Shown: in pieces, positions 54,353-63,119 of the stretch
How positions within the stretch are numbered: the stretch's first letter is position 1
Layout of the letters: every line of letters begins with the position of its first letter
Source: Streptomyces polyasparticus
Lineage (GTDB): Bacteria; Actinomycetota; Actinomycetes; Streptomycetales; Streptomycetaceae
NCBI RefSeq assembly: GCF_014493765.1
Contig: NZ_JACTVJ010000005.1
Location: 496,001 to 560,000 of the forward strand
DNA length: 64,000 nucleotides
Direction of reading: 5' to 3'
The notes under the pieces: generated by a model
The model's input: only the letters and a program-made list of their open reading frames with translations
The model's database searches: none
Told to the model about the DNA's origin: nothing
Position numbers and translations under genes: made by a program

Positions 54353-56650
54353 GTGACGCGGGAGCCGGGTGCGGGGCCGATGAACGTGATCCAGCCGGGT
54401 GTGGGACCCATGGGAGGCCTTCCCCTGGAGGCCACCGACTTCGTGGGCCGCGGCGCGGAACTGGCCGCCCTGGAGCTCGCGTTGACCCAGTCGCGTCTGG
54501 TGACGGTCACCGGGCCCGGCGGCGTCGGCAAGACCCGGCTCGCGCTGCGGGCCGCCCGCCGGTCCCGTGACACCTCGGGGCAGGAGGCGTTCTGGGTGGA
54601 ACTCTCGGCCCTGACCGACCCCGAACTGCTGCCGCACACCGTGGCGTCCGCGCTCGGTCTGGCCCAGGGCGAAGCGGTGTCCGCACTCGAAGCGGTCGTC
54701 CGCAGACTGCAGTCGGGCCACTCGCTCCTTGTGCTCGACACCTGTGAGCACCTCGTGGACGCCTGCGCCGAACTGGCGCAGGCCCTGCTGCGGCACGCGG
54801 GCGGAGTGACGGTCCTCGCCACCAGCCGGCAGTCCCTCAACGTGTCGGGGGAGCACGTCTTCAGCGTCGAGCCGCTACGCGTACAGGCGGACGGAGGCGA
54901 CGCGCTGGAGCTGTTCGTGCGCCGGGCCCAGGCCGCCGTTCCCGGCCTGACCATGGACGAGGAGGCCCGGCAGCAGGCGACGCGGCTGTGCCGTTCCCTG
55001 GACGGGATGCCGCTGGCCATCGAGCTGGCCGCGGTGCGGCTGCGCGCACTGCCGCTGTCCGTGCTGATCGAGCACTTCGCGAACGGGGTGCCGCTGCTCG
55101 CACGGCTGCGCGGCGGCACCCCGCGCCACGAAACGCTGCGGGCTGCCATCGACTGGAGCTTCGGCCTGTGCACACAGGCCGAACAGGTCCTGTGGGAACG
55201 GCTTTCGGTGTTCTCGGGGCCCTTCGACTTCGACGCGGCGCAGTACGTATGCGCCGGCGGGATCCTGGACCCGGCCGAGCTCGTGGAGTCCCTTGCGGGC
55301 CTCGTGGACAAGAGCGTGCTCATCCGCGACGGCGAGAGCTACCGGATGCTGGACATGATCCGCGAGTACGGCGCCGAGCTGGCGCAGACCGCGGGCAGCC
55401 GGGACGGCCTGCGGGAGGCCCACTGCGTCTACTACACGGAGCTGGCCCGTATCTACGACCGCGACTTCGCCGCTCCTGGACAGATCCCCCGGTACAACGT
55501 GCTCCGGCAGCAGGACGGCCAGCTGCGGGCGGCCCTGGAGAACGCGATCGACGCGGGCCGGTACCAGCAGGCGGCGCTGCTCGCCCGGTCGCTGTGGATG
55601 TACTGGCTCATCCCCGGCAAGAACACGGAAGGCCGTTACTGGTGCGACCGGATCGCCGACCATCTCGCGCCGGGCACGTCGGAGCGGGCCTGGGTGCTGG
55701 CGACGAACGCCTATCTGGCCGCGGCGCAGGCCGACCCCTCGACCTATCCGATGGCCCAGGAGGCGTCTGCCATCGCCACGGCGATCGGCGAGCCCGAGCT
55801 CAAGGGCCGGGCGTACCAGGTGATGCATATGGCCGCGCTGGCCGTCGGCAAGTTCCAGGAGGCCTTCGCCGCGCTGGAGCACGGCTCCCCCGCCCTGCGT
55901 GCCTCCGGCGATCTGAGCGGGGCGTTGGTCCTCGAGGTGCAGCAGGGGTACATCCAGGTGGCCAGCGGCGAGGCCCGTGGGGCTCTGGAGATGTGTGAGC
56001 GCAACCTCCGGCTGCTTGCCGACAACGGCATCGAACCGGGATGGCTCCATGCGGCCCTCTACTACGTCCGGGCCCTGTCCCTTTTCGAACTCGCCGACTA
56101 TCCCGGCAGTACGGCCTCGTCCGTCGCGGCCCTGGGCATCGAGACCGTCATGGGTGACATCCTGGGCTTCGCCTGCAACCTGGAGCTTCAGGCGTGGATC
56201 GCGTTCCGCACCAAGCGCCTCGACAACGCCGCCTGGCTCATGGGCGCGGCCGACACCCAGTGGCAGCGCCTGGGCGGACGCCTGATCGGCAACCCCGTGA
56301 TGGAGCAGCGGCACCTGGACATCGAACGCGAGCTCCGGGACACCCTGGGTGAGGAGCGTTTCACGGCGCGCTGGCAGGACGGCGCCACTCACCCCGTCGG
56401 CTCGGTCGTCGAGCGGGCCACCACGGGCGGTCTGGCTCCCGAACTCCCGGCCGGCAAGGCGCACAAGCCCCTCACCCCGCGGGAACGCGAGGTCGCCGAG
56501 CTGGTCGCCCAGGGCCTCAGCAACCGCGAGATCGCCGAACGGCTCGTCCTGTCCAAGCGCACGGTCGACGTCCACGTGGAGCACATCCTGGCCAAGCTCG
56601 GCGTCGGGTCCCGCCAGGACATCGCCGAGCGGCTCGACGGCGCGTCCTGA
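54353..56650 (+). CDS. LuxR-family regulator with an N-terminal ATPase (LAL-like)
   Basis: 765 residues. An NB-ARC/AAA-like ATPase (Walker A G-P-G-G-V-G-K-T near residue 53, Walker B V-L-D-T near 125) is followed by tetratricopeptide-like helices and a C-terminal LuxR helix-turn-helix (about 705-765, L-T-P-R-E-R-E-V-A-E-L-V-A-Q-G-L-S-N). GTG 54353 has AAGGGATGG behind it. Such regulators often control secondary metabolism or development in Streptomyces; no target cluster is next to it. Confidence 0.93.
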   Translation: MTREPGAGPMNVIQPGVGPMGGLPLEATDFVGRGAELAALELALTQSRLVTVTGPGGVGKTRLALRAARRSRDTSGQEAFWVELSALTDPELLPHTVASALGLAQGEAVSALEAVVRRLQSGHSLLVLDTCEHLVDACAELAQALLRHAGGVTVLATSRQSLNVSGEHVFSVEPLRVQADGGDALELFVRRAQAAVPGLTMDEEARQQATRLCRSLDGMPLAIELAAVRLRALPLSVLIEHFANGVPLLARLRGGTPRHETLRAAIDWSFGLCTQAEQVLWERLSVFSGPFDFDAAQYVCAGGILDPAELVESLAGLVDKSVLIRDGESYRMLDMIREYGAELAQTAGSRDGLREAHCVYYTELARIYDRDFAAPGQIPRYNVLRQQDGQLRAALENAIDAGRYQQAALLARSLWMYWLIPGKNTEGRYWCDRIADHLAPGTSERAWVLATNAYLAAAQADPSTYPMAQEASAIATAIGEPELKGRAYQVMHMAALAVGKFQEAFAALEHGSPALRASGDLSGALVLEVQQGYIQVASGEARGALEMCERNLRLLADNGIEPGWLHAALYYVRALSLFELADYPGSTASSVAALGIETVMGDILGFACNLELQAWIAFRTKRLDNAAWLMGAADTQWQRLGGRLIGNPVMEQRHLDIERELRDTLGEERFTARWQDGATHPVGSVVERATTGGLAPELPAGKAHKPLTPREREVAELVAQGLSNREIAERLVLSKRTVDVHVEHILAKLGVGSRQDIAERLDGAS

Positions 56651-56706
56651 GCCGGTCGAGGTGTGCCCGGCCCTGACGTGCGTCCGGCCGAGGCCGTCCC
56701 TACGGC

Positions 56707-57588
56707 TCAAGGCACGGACGGCCCGCCGAGATACTTGCCCGACCCGTCGTACGGCCACGCGTTGGCCACACACCCCTGCAGGCCCTTGATCTGCTGCATC
56801 ATCGCCGGTGCGGGCCTGCCGGGGCCGGGGCAGGTCTCGTGGCCGTGCCCGATCCGGTGCCCCACCTCATGGTTGACGATCAGTGCGCGGTACTCGCCGA
56901 TCGGTCCCGCGAACTCCGGCGAACCGAGCACCCACCGCTTGAGGTTGACCACCACATCCGTACCGACACTGCAGTTGACCTCACCGCGCGTGAGCAGCCC
57001 GGCGGCCCCGCAGATGCGGTCCACGGTGCCCGGCGTCGCGATCTTCACCACGAAGTCGTACGAGCCCGAGCCGACGAGCCGGAACGAGTTGACCCCGTCC
57101 TCGGTCCAGCCCCGCTCGTCCCCGAGGATCGCGGCGACCTCGTCGGCGGCCGCGCCCGGGTCGATGGCGATCCCGTCCTCGACGACCACCTTGTAGCGCC
57201 GCACGCGGGCACCCTCACCGACCACGGAGCTGTCGGCCTGTGCCGTACGGAAGGTGCCGGGGCCCACGGCGGGCACGTCGATCCGGGTGCTGCTCGGACT
57301 CGGACTCGGCGAGGAACTCGCCGAGGGCTCGGGCTTCTTCGACGCGGACGGGCTCGGCGAGGGCGAGGGCGAGCGCGCGGGTGTGTGCGTCGCCGGGGTC
57401 TCGAGGATCACCGGCTCGGCGTCCGCGACGGGCCGCTCCCGCACGCCCGTGTCCCGGTAGTGCGCCACGGCGGCTCCGGCGCCGGCCATCATCACGGCCA
57501 GCAGAGCGACCCCGCACGCTATCCGGGCCCGGCTCCCCTTGCGCCGCCGTCGCGTGGTGCGCTGCTTCCGGTCAGCACGCTTTCCCAT
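56707..57588 (-). CDS. Exported DUF3152 zincin-like protein
   Basis: 293 residues: basic N-terminus, one signal or anchor helix (about 23-42), a Ser/Pro/Lys-rich linker (70-105) and a DUF3152 domain. The domain carries H-E-V-G-H-R-I-G-H-G-H near residue 240, the extended HExxHxxGxxH zinc motif, so a metalloprotease is possible, although DUF3152 has no tested activity that I know of. Four cysteines may form disulfides outside the cell. GGGGAGGGG precedes the ATG. Confidence 0.88.
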   Translation of the reverse strand: MGKRADRKQRTTRRRRKGSRARIACGVALLAVMMAGAGAAVAHYRDTGVRERPVADAEPVILETPATHTPARSPSPSPSPSASKKPEPSASSSPSPSPSSTRIDVPAVGPGTFRTAQADSSVVGEGARVRRYKVVVEDGIAIDPGAAADEVAAILGDERGWTEDGVNSFRLVGSGSYDFVVKIATPGTVDRICGAAGLLTRGEVNCSVGTDVVVNLKRWVLGSPEFAGPIGEYRALIVNHEVGHRIGHGHETCPGPGRPAPAMMQQIKGLQGCVANAWPYDGSGKYLGGPSVP

Positions 57589-57847
57589 CGGTCGTTCCCC
57601 TCCCCGTACGCGGCCAAGATCACCGGCGCACCCTGTGCATATACCTCACCGCGCGAGAAGGAGGCGAACTGGCGGACAGTTGGGCAGGTGGCAGGCATGA
57701 CCCGCGATATGGCTACGGAACGGACGGGCGGAGTCCGGATGCGACGCCCGGTACCCCGGACCGGCCTCTCCCCACCGCCCGGATCGACAGGCAGACTCGG
57801 CCCCGCAGCACGTACGCCACCACAGCACTGCCTCGGAGGGGACCGCC

Positions 57848-59017
57848 ATGGGAAAGCGCTGGGCCGACTTCCAGTACGAGATCTATCTGAACGGCATGAC
57901 AGGGTCCGCGCCCCGGCTGCCCACCGACCTGACCCGCCTCGAAGAGCTGGCCGCGCACCGGCTTCCGCCCCGGGCCGTCGGCTATGTGGCCGGCAGCGCG
58001 GGCAGCGGCAGCACCGCGGCCGCCAACCGCGCGGCCCTCGACCGGCGGCAGATCGTGCCGCGGATGCTCAGGGACGTCAGCGAACGCGACCTGTCCGTCG
58101 AGGTGTTGGGGCGCACCCTGCCCGCGCCGCTCGCGCTCGCCCCGGTGGGCGTGCTGTCGATCATGCACCCGGAGGGCGAGAAGGCCGCAGCCCGCGCGGC
58201 CGCCGCACAAGGGGTCCCGTACATCCTGTCGTCCGCTTCGAGCACCCCGATGGAGGAGGTGGCGGAGGCGATGGGGGACGCCGAGCGCTGGTTCCAGCTG
58301 TACTGGCCGAAGGATCCCGAGATCGCCCGCAGCTTCCTCGGCCGGGCGAAGGCGTCCGGGTTCTCGGTCCTGGTCGTCACCCTTGACACCCCGATGCTGG
58401 CCTGGCGTCCGCGCGACCTCGACGAGGCGTATCTGCCCTTCCTGCACGGCGTCGGCACGGCCAACTACTTCAGCGACCCGGCGTTCCAGGCGGGCCTGGC
58501 CAAGCCCGTGCACGAGGACCCGAACGCGGCCGTGATGCATTTCGTCGGCATGTTCTCGGACCCGTCGAAGACCTGGCCCGACCTGGCCTTTCTGCGGGAG
58601 CACTGGGACGGTCCGATCGTCCTCAAGGGCATCCTGCACCCCGACGACGCACGGCAGGCCGCCGAGTCGGGCATGGACGGTGTGATCGTCTCCAACCACG
58701 GGGGCCGCCAGGTGGCCGGATCGATCGGCGCCGCCGATGCCCTGCCGAAGGTGGCCGATGCGGTCGGCGACCGGCTCACGGTCCTGTTCGACAGCGGTAT
58801 CCGCAGCGGCGACGACATCGCCAAGGCCCTTGCGCTCGGCGCCCGTTCGGTGCTGATCGGCCGCCCGTACGCGTACGGCCTTGGCCTGGACGGGCAGCCG
58901 GGCGTCGAGCACGTCATCCGCTGCCTCCTCGCCGAACTCGACCTCACCCTGGCCCTGTCCGGGCATACGAGCCCCGGTTCGCTGAGCCCCGCCGACCTCG
59001 TCGAACACCACCGCTAG
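57848..59017 (+). CDS. FMN-dependent alpha-hydroxyacid oxidase (lactate 2-monooxygenase-like)
   Basis: 389 residues with the glycolate oxidase barrel. Near the C-terminal third S-N-H-G-G-R-Q holds the catalytic His and the substrate Arg, followed by G-S-I-G-A-A-D-A-L-P and D-S-G-I-R-S-G-D-D-I. The long form and the M-L-A-W-R-P-R-D-L-type segment point to the lactate 2-monooxygenase branch. It may oxidise L-lactate or a related hydroxyacid. The ATG has GGAGGGGAC upstream. Confidence 0.9.
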   Translation: MGKRWADFQYEIYLNGMTGSAPRLPTDLTRLEELAAHRLPPRAVGYVAGSAGSGSTAAANRAALDRRQIVPRMLRDVSERDLSVEVLGRTLPAPLALAPVGVLSIMHPEGEKAAARAAAAQGVPYILSSASSTPMEEVAEAMGDAERWFQLYWPKDPEIARSFLGRAKASGFSVLVVTLDTPMLAWRPRDLDEAYLPFLHGVGTANYFSDPAFQAGLAKPVHEDPNAAVMHFVGMFSDPSKTWPDLAFLREHWDGPIVLKGILHPDDARQAAESGMDGVIVSNHGGRQVAGSIGAADALPKVADAVGDRLTVLFDSGIRSGDDIAKALALGARSVLIGRPYAYGLGLDGQPGVEHVIRCLLAELDLTLALSGHTSPGSLSPADLVEHHR

Positions 59018-59037
59018 CCGGTTGCTAGGGTGCGCCG

Positions 59038-59574
59038 ATGACTTCGCGAGAGCAGTCGCATGCGGCCCAACAGGCACCTTCCGTCACGCAGGCACCTTCC
59101 GTGACGCAGGCGCCTTCCGTCACGCAAGCTCCTGCGGGCAGGCAGGCGCCCACGGTCAGACAGGTCCAGGTCACCTTCGACTGCGCGGCCCCCGAGCGCC
59201 TCGCCCGGTTCTGGTGCGAGGTGCTCGGGTACGAAGTCCCCCCGCCGCCGGAGGGCTTCGCCAGCTGGGACGCGTACAACCTGGCACAGCCGGCCGACGA
59301 ACGGGACTCCTCGTTCGCCTGCCAGGACCCCTCCGGCGTGGGCCCGCGCCTCTACTTCCAGCGCGTCCCCGAGGGCAAGGCCGTCAAGAACCGGGTCCAC
59401 CTCGACGTCCGGATCGCCACCGGCCTGGTCGGCGAGGAGCGCCTGGCCGCCCTCGAAGCCGAGTGCGCCCGCCTGCTCCCCCTCGGCGCGGTCCGCGACC
59501 GACTCCTCTACGACGGATACGACGCGTGCATCAACATGCGGGACATCGAGGGCAACGAGTTCTGCCTGGACTGA
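59038..59574 (+). CDS. VOC-family (glyoxalase-like) protein with repeated N-terminus
   Basis: 178 residues. Residues about 12-42 are repeats of the form Q-A-P-S-V-T, encoded by an 18-bp minisatellite. A single VOC domain follows (F-D-C-A-A-P-E-R-L-A-R-F-W-C-E-V-L-G-Y, then V-H-L-D-V and I-N-M-R-D-I-E-G-N-E-F-C-L). Family members bind metal and act in fosfomycin or bleomycin resistance or as glyoxalases. It precedes the repeat-rich gene by 22 bp and is probably co-transcribed with it. Confidence 0.85.
   Translation: MTSREQSHAAQQAPSVTQAPSVTQAPSVTQAPAGRQAPTVRQVQVTFDCAAPERLARFWCEVLGYEVPPPPEGFASWDAYNLAQPADERDSSFACQDPSGVGPRLYFQRVPEGKAVKNRVHLDVRIATGLVGEERLAALEAECARLLPLGAVRDRLLYDGYDACINMRDIEGNEFCLD
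59071..59142 (+). repeat. 18-bp coding minisatellite in the VOC gene
   Basis: Four contiguous 18-bp units start at 59071, 59089, 59107 and 59125, the first three nearly identical and the fourth partly degenerate; a diverged fifth follows. They encode Q-A-P-S-V-T blocks and keep the reading frame. Confidence 0.85.
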
Positions 59575-59596
59575 GCGCACGTAAGGGGGACGGGGC

Positions 59597-61561
59597 ATGA
59601 CCACTCCGCGGGAGAGGGCCGAAGCGGTGCTCGCCGAGGCGGGCCTGGAGGACGCGGGCGGCTGGGGCCGTGCCGAGCACGCGCTCCCCGTCCGTGCGGC
59701 GCTGCGGCCGATCGCATCGGTGGCCGCCGAACCGACTGCCGTCGTACGGCTCGACGCGGCCGATCCGTACGCCGAAACCGACGCCCAATGGTTCCGGCTG
59801 GCCACCGGCCACGGCCTGTTCGGCGAGGACGGCGGCTTCCTCGTCCCCCTGCTCGGCAGCTGGTTCCGGGTCCGGCTCGGGGAGCGGTGGCGGCTCGCGA
59901 AGACGCTGCAGGCCCAGCCCGGCTCACCGGAGTTCATGACGCTCTCCCCGGACGGCAGGACGCTGATCGGCGTCACCACCGAGGAGTACGCGGTCTGGCT
60001 GATCGTGGTCGCCGACGTCCGGGCGTACCAGGAGCAGCGAGCACTGGTGCTGGCGCGGGAGGAGAGCGAGGAAGAGCAAAAGGCAGCGTGGGAAGGCCTG
60101 TTCAGCCGCATCCGCATCCCGCAGAGCACGCGGGAGCGCTGGGCGCTCGGGCTCCTCCACAACCCCTCCCTGCCCGAGGACCTCCGGCTCGGTCTCGTAC
60201 TGCACACCCGGCGGTTCCACGGCCGGGCACTGCCCGCGAAGCTGATCGACGAGTTGATCGCCCACCCGGACTGGAAGGTGCGCTGCGGCCTGGTCGACCT
60301 CGGCTCCGACCAGCTGACGCCCAGTCAGTGGAGCCGCCTCGTCCTCGCCGAGGAGGACGACCGCCACCGCTGGGCCCTGGTCGGCATCGCCGTCGAACAC
60401 CGCGCGACGTTCGTCCCCGCCGCGTACGAGCGTCTCGCCGCCGATCCCGTCCCGCGCGTCCGCGCCGAGACGGCCGCACTGACAGGCCTGCCGGCCGCCG
60501 TGGCCCGCACACTCCTCGCCGACCCGGAGCCGCGGGTCCGCGAGTGCGCCTGCGCCGCCGCGTGGCCGAACCTCGACTCCGAAGAACGCCGGGCCCTCCT
60601 CGCGGATCCCGCGCCCGGCGTCCGTGCCGCCGCGCGCCGGCTCCACCACCGTGAACACCCCGTATCGCGCGCCGTGTTCGAGAGCGGAGAGCTCGGCGAC
60701 CCCGCCCGCGTGGTCGAGGACTCCGTGCTGGAACCGGACCTGGCCGACCACCTGTCCCGCCACCCGGACGCGGACCTGCGCCGCGCTCTCGCCGCCAGTC
60801 CGCAGCTGTCCCAGGAGGTGATCGCCGTACTGGCCGAGGACCCGGACAGCTCCGTACGGAGCATCCTCGCCCTCCGCCCGGACCTCACCGAGCCCCAACG
60901 GGCGGCGATCTCCTACGCATTCGCCCCGGCGGGCCATTACTCCACTCTCCCCTGGGTGCACGCCCTCCACGACGACGCCGAGGCCATGCGCCGCCTTGCC
61001 GCCTCGACCCACCCGCTGGTCCGCCGCTCCGTGGCCCGCGCCCGCCGCCTCCCGCCGGACGTCGTCGACCGGCTCGCCCACGACGAGGACCGTGTCGTCC
61101 ACCTCTTCCTCGCCGAGTCCTGCGACGACGCCCCGCCGTGGATGCTGCTCCAGGTCTGGCTCTGGTGGAACGGCAGCCTGTCCTCGCCCGGCCGCCCCCG
61201 CACGCACCCCGCGTTCCCCCGTACCGATCTCCTGCACTACGCCGAGGACCCCCACCCCCGGCTGCGCCAACTCGCCCTGGACGACCCGGAGTCCACCCCG
61301 GATCTCGTCGAACGCTTCACCCTCGACCCGCACCACGAAGTCCGCTGCCGCGCCGCCGCCGACCCGCGCCTGAGCCGCCTGGGCGCGGTCCGTCTCCTCG
61401 ACGACCCCGACGGCTCCGTCCGCCGGGCCGCCACCCGCAGCCCCCGCCTCCCGGCCCACGTCCTGGTCTCGCTCCTGCGCGACCCCGAGACCGCCGAGGA
61501 CGCCGCCCTGAATCCGGCGATCCCGGCCGGCATCATCCGGCGGATGGCCGAGCGGCCCTGA
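59597..61561 (+). CDS. HEAT/LRV-like repeat protein of unknown function
   Basis: 654 residues. The first 170 or so residues form a separate N-terminal part; the rest is made of helical repeats with a recurring L-A-x-D-P-x-x-x-V-R-x-x-x-A pattern (about residues 195-640), as in leucine-rich variant or HEAT repeats. AAGGGGG precedes the ATG. Co-transcribed with the VOC gene. No catalytic motif is seen; a scaffold is likely. Confidence 0.75.
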   Translation: MTTPRERAEAVLAEAGLEDAGGWGRAEHALPVRAALRPIASVAAEPTAVVRLDAADPYAETDAQWFRLATGHGLFGEDGGFLVPLLGSWFRVRLGERWRLAKTLQAQPGSPEFMTLSPDGRTLIGVTTEEYAVWLIVVADVRAYQEQRALVLAREESEEEQKAAWEGLFSRIRIPQSTRERWALGLLHNPSLPEDLRLGLVLHTRRFHGRALPAKLIDELIAHPDWKVRCGLVDLGSDQLTPSQWSRLVLAEEDDRHRWALVGIAVEHRATFVPAAYERLAADPVPRVRAETAALTGLPAAVARTLLADPEPRVRECACAAAWPNLDSEERRALLADPAPGVRAAARRLHHREHPVSRAVFESGELGDPARVVEDSVLEPDLADHLSRHPDADLRRALAASPQLSQEVIAVLAEDPDSSVRSILALRPDLTEPQRAAISYAFAPAGHYSTLPWVHALHDDAEAMRRLAASTHPLVRRSVARARRLPPDVVDRLAHDEDRVVHLFLAESCDDAPPWMLLQVWLWWNGSLSSPGRPRTHPAFPRTDLLHYAEDPHPRLRQLALDDPESTPDLVERFTLDPHHEVRCRAAADPRLSRLGAVRLLDDPDGSVRRAATRSPRLPAHVLVSLLRDPETAEDAALNPAIPAGIIRRMAERP

Positions 61562-61679
61562 GCGCCGCGGATGCCCGTACGGGAACAAATCCCCGCGAGA
61601 TACGAGGCGTTGACGATTTCCCCCGGAGTGCGGACGCTGCTGCCACGGCGGCAACGCGCTCTCGGAGGGAGATCCGCCG

Positions 61680-61926
61680 ATGGCCTCGCGCCCGTTCACG
61701 ATCGCGGTGCCCGAGGCGGTGCTCGACGACCTCCGGACGAGGATCTCGCGCACCCGCTTCGGCCGGCGCCGACCCCGCCTGTCTGCGCGAGCTCCTGGCC
61801 CACTGGGCCGAAGGATGCGACTGACGCGCGGCCGAACGACGGCTGAACGCCGCCGACCACCACCTCGCCGACATCGACGGCCAGACTGTCCATTTCGTCC
61901 ATGTACTGTCGACGGGCCCCGGCCCC
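61680..61926 (+). pseudogene. Decayed epoxide hydrolase, N-terminal part only
   Basis: ATG 61680 behind GGAGGGAG starts a frame reading P-F-T-I-A-V-P-E-A-V-L-D-D-L, the opening of epoxide hydrolases with an EHN domain. It is lost near 61765, where a +1 shift and a deletion of about a dozen codons join a second frame (A-D-P-A-C-L-R-E-L-L-A-H-W). That frame meets TGA at 61822-61824, exactly where the family has the W of D-W-R-A-A-E, then continues (R-A-A-E, then D-I-D-G-Q-T-V-H-F-V-H-V) to about 61926. The rest is missing. Confidence 0.75.
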
Positions 61927-61978
61927 ACTCCCCTGCCTCGAACTCGACGTGGACTACGACCAGTACGCGCACAACGAC

Positions 61979-62007
61979 GGCGCACCGGAGCGCCAGGCCG
62001 GTGCGCC
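61979..62007 (-). terminator. Likely terminator after the streptogrisin-like protease gene
   Basis: GGCGCACCGG (61979-61988) and CCGGTGCGCC (61998-62007) pair perfectly with a 9-nt loop, about 72 bp past the protease stop. It may also terminate remnant transcription from the other side. Confidence 0.65.
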
Positions 62008-62079
62008 GTGTGGCGTGCCCGGCGGCCGGGGCCGCATCGCCCCGACCGCGGACACCTCAGTGCGCAGGAGCGCCGTCGC

Positions 62080-62931
62080 TCACAGAATCGACACCTTGTA
62101 CTTCGCCAGCGCCTCCGGCACCGGCTGGTAGAAGGTCGTACCGCCCACGGTGCAGTTGCCGCTGCCGCCCGAGGTGATGCCCAGCGCCTTGCTGCCGTCG
62201 TACAGGGCGCCACCGGAGTCGCCGGGCTCGGCGCAGACGTTCGTCTGGATCATGCCGCGCACCGTGCCCCCGCCGCTGTAGTGCACGGTGGCGTTGAGCC
62301 CGGTGACCGTGCCGCTCCGCGTGCCGGTCGTGGAGCCGCTGCGCTTGACCGGCTCCCCCACGTACGCGTCGGCCGCCGTGAAGCCGCCGGGGTGGCTGAG
62401 GGACGCGTTGTCGTAGCGCACCAGCGCGTAGTCGTTGCTCGGGAAGCTGGAGCCGACGGTGGGTCCGATCAGCGTGGACTGGGCGGAGTTGGTGTACCAG
62501 GTCTTGACCACGTTGCCGCAGTGCCCGGCCGTGAGGAAGTAGTAGGTGCCGCCCTTGGCGACGTTGAAGCCGAGCGAACAGCGGTACCCGCTGCCGTAGA
62601 TGGCGTCGCCGGGTCCGAGCAGCTGGGTGAACTTGCCCGGGGTGCGCTCGATGCGCAGCGCTCCGGCGTCCGCGCCCGCCGCCCTGCGGATCTTCGCGAG
62701 CGAGGCATCGGAGACCGTGCTGTCGGCGGTGACGACGACCTCGCCGCTCGCCCGGTCCACATACCAGGCGGTGCCGCCGACATCGGCCTTGAGCACGGCC
62801 TCGTCCACCTTGGCCAGCTCGGCCGCGCCGTAGGTGCGGGGTGGGGCGGCCTGTGCCTGCGGCAGGGTGAGCGCGGTGGCGCCGAGCAGTCCGGCGGCGA
62901 CGGCGGCGACAGTGGTGCGCTTGAGTCTCAC
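62080..62931 (-). CDS. Secreted S1-family serine protease (streptogrisin-like)
   Basis: 283 residues from GTG 62929-62931, with GAGGAGG upstream. Signal peptide (about 1-28), propeptide, then a mature chymotrypsin-fold protease. By comparison with streptogrisin B the mature enzyme should start at L-G-P-G-D-A-I-Y. The triad sits in T-A-G-H-C-G (His), N-D-Y-A-L-V (Asp) and E-P-G-D-S-G-G-A (Ser). Secreted, self-processing. The SSI-like protein encoded at 29170-29619 may be its inhibitor. Confidence 0.95.
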   Translation of the reverse strand: MRLKRTTVAAVAAGLLGATALTLPQAQAAPPRTYGAAELAKVDEAVLKADVGGTAWYVDRASGEVVVTADSTVSDASLAKIRRAAGADAGALRIERTPGKFTQLLGPGDAIYGSGYRCSLGFNVAKGGTYYFLTAGHCGNVVKTWYTNSAQSTLIGPTVGSSFPSNDYALVRYDNASLSHPGGFTAADAYVGEPVKRSGSTTGTRSGTVTGLNATVHYSGGGTVRGMIQTNVCAEPGDSGGALYDGSKALGITSGGSGNCTVGGTTFYQPVPEALAKYKVSIL

Positions 62932-63119
62932 GAAGGTTCCTCCTCGCGGTGGGCACGGCCTGCGGGTTGCTGGCGTGCTCCTGACAATGCGCAGTGCTGC
63001 AGCGAGTATGCGGAGGAAGCCCGACCGGTACAAGACCGCCCGGCCGCAGCGCACCGCGGTGCGGCCTGCTCACGAAAGTCCCTTGCGGCTCGCCACCTCA
63101 CGACAGGCACAATTCGGCC

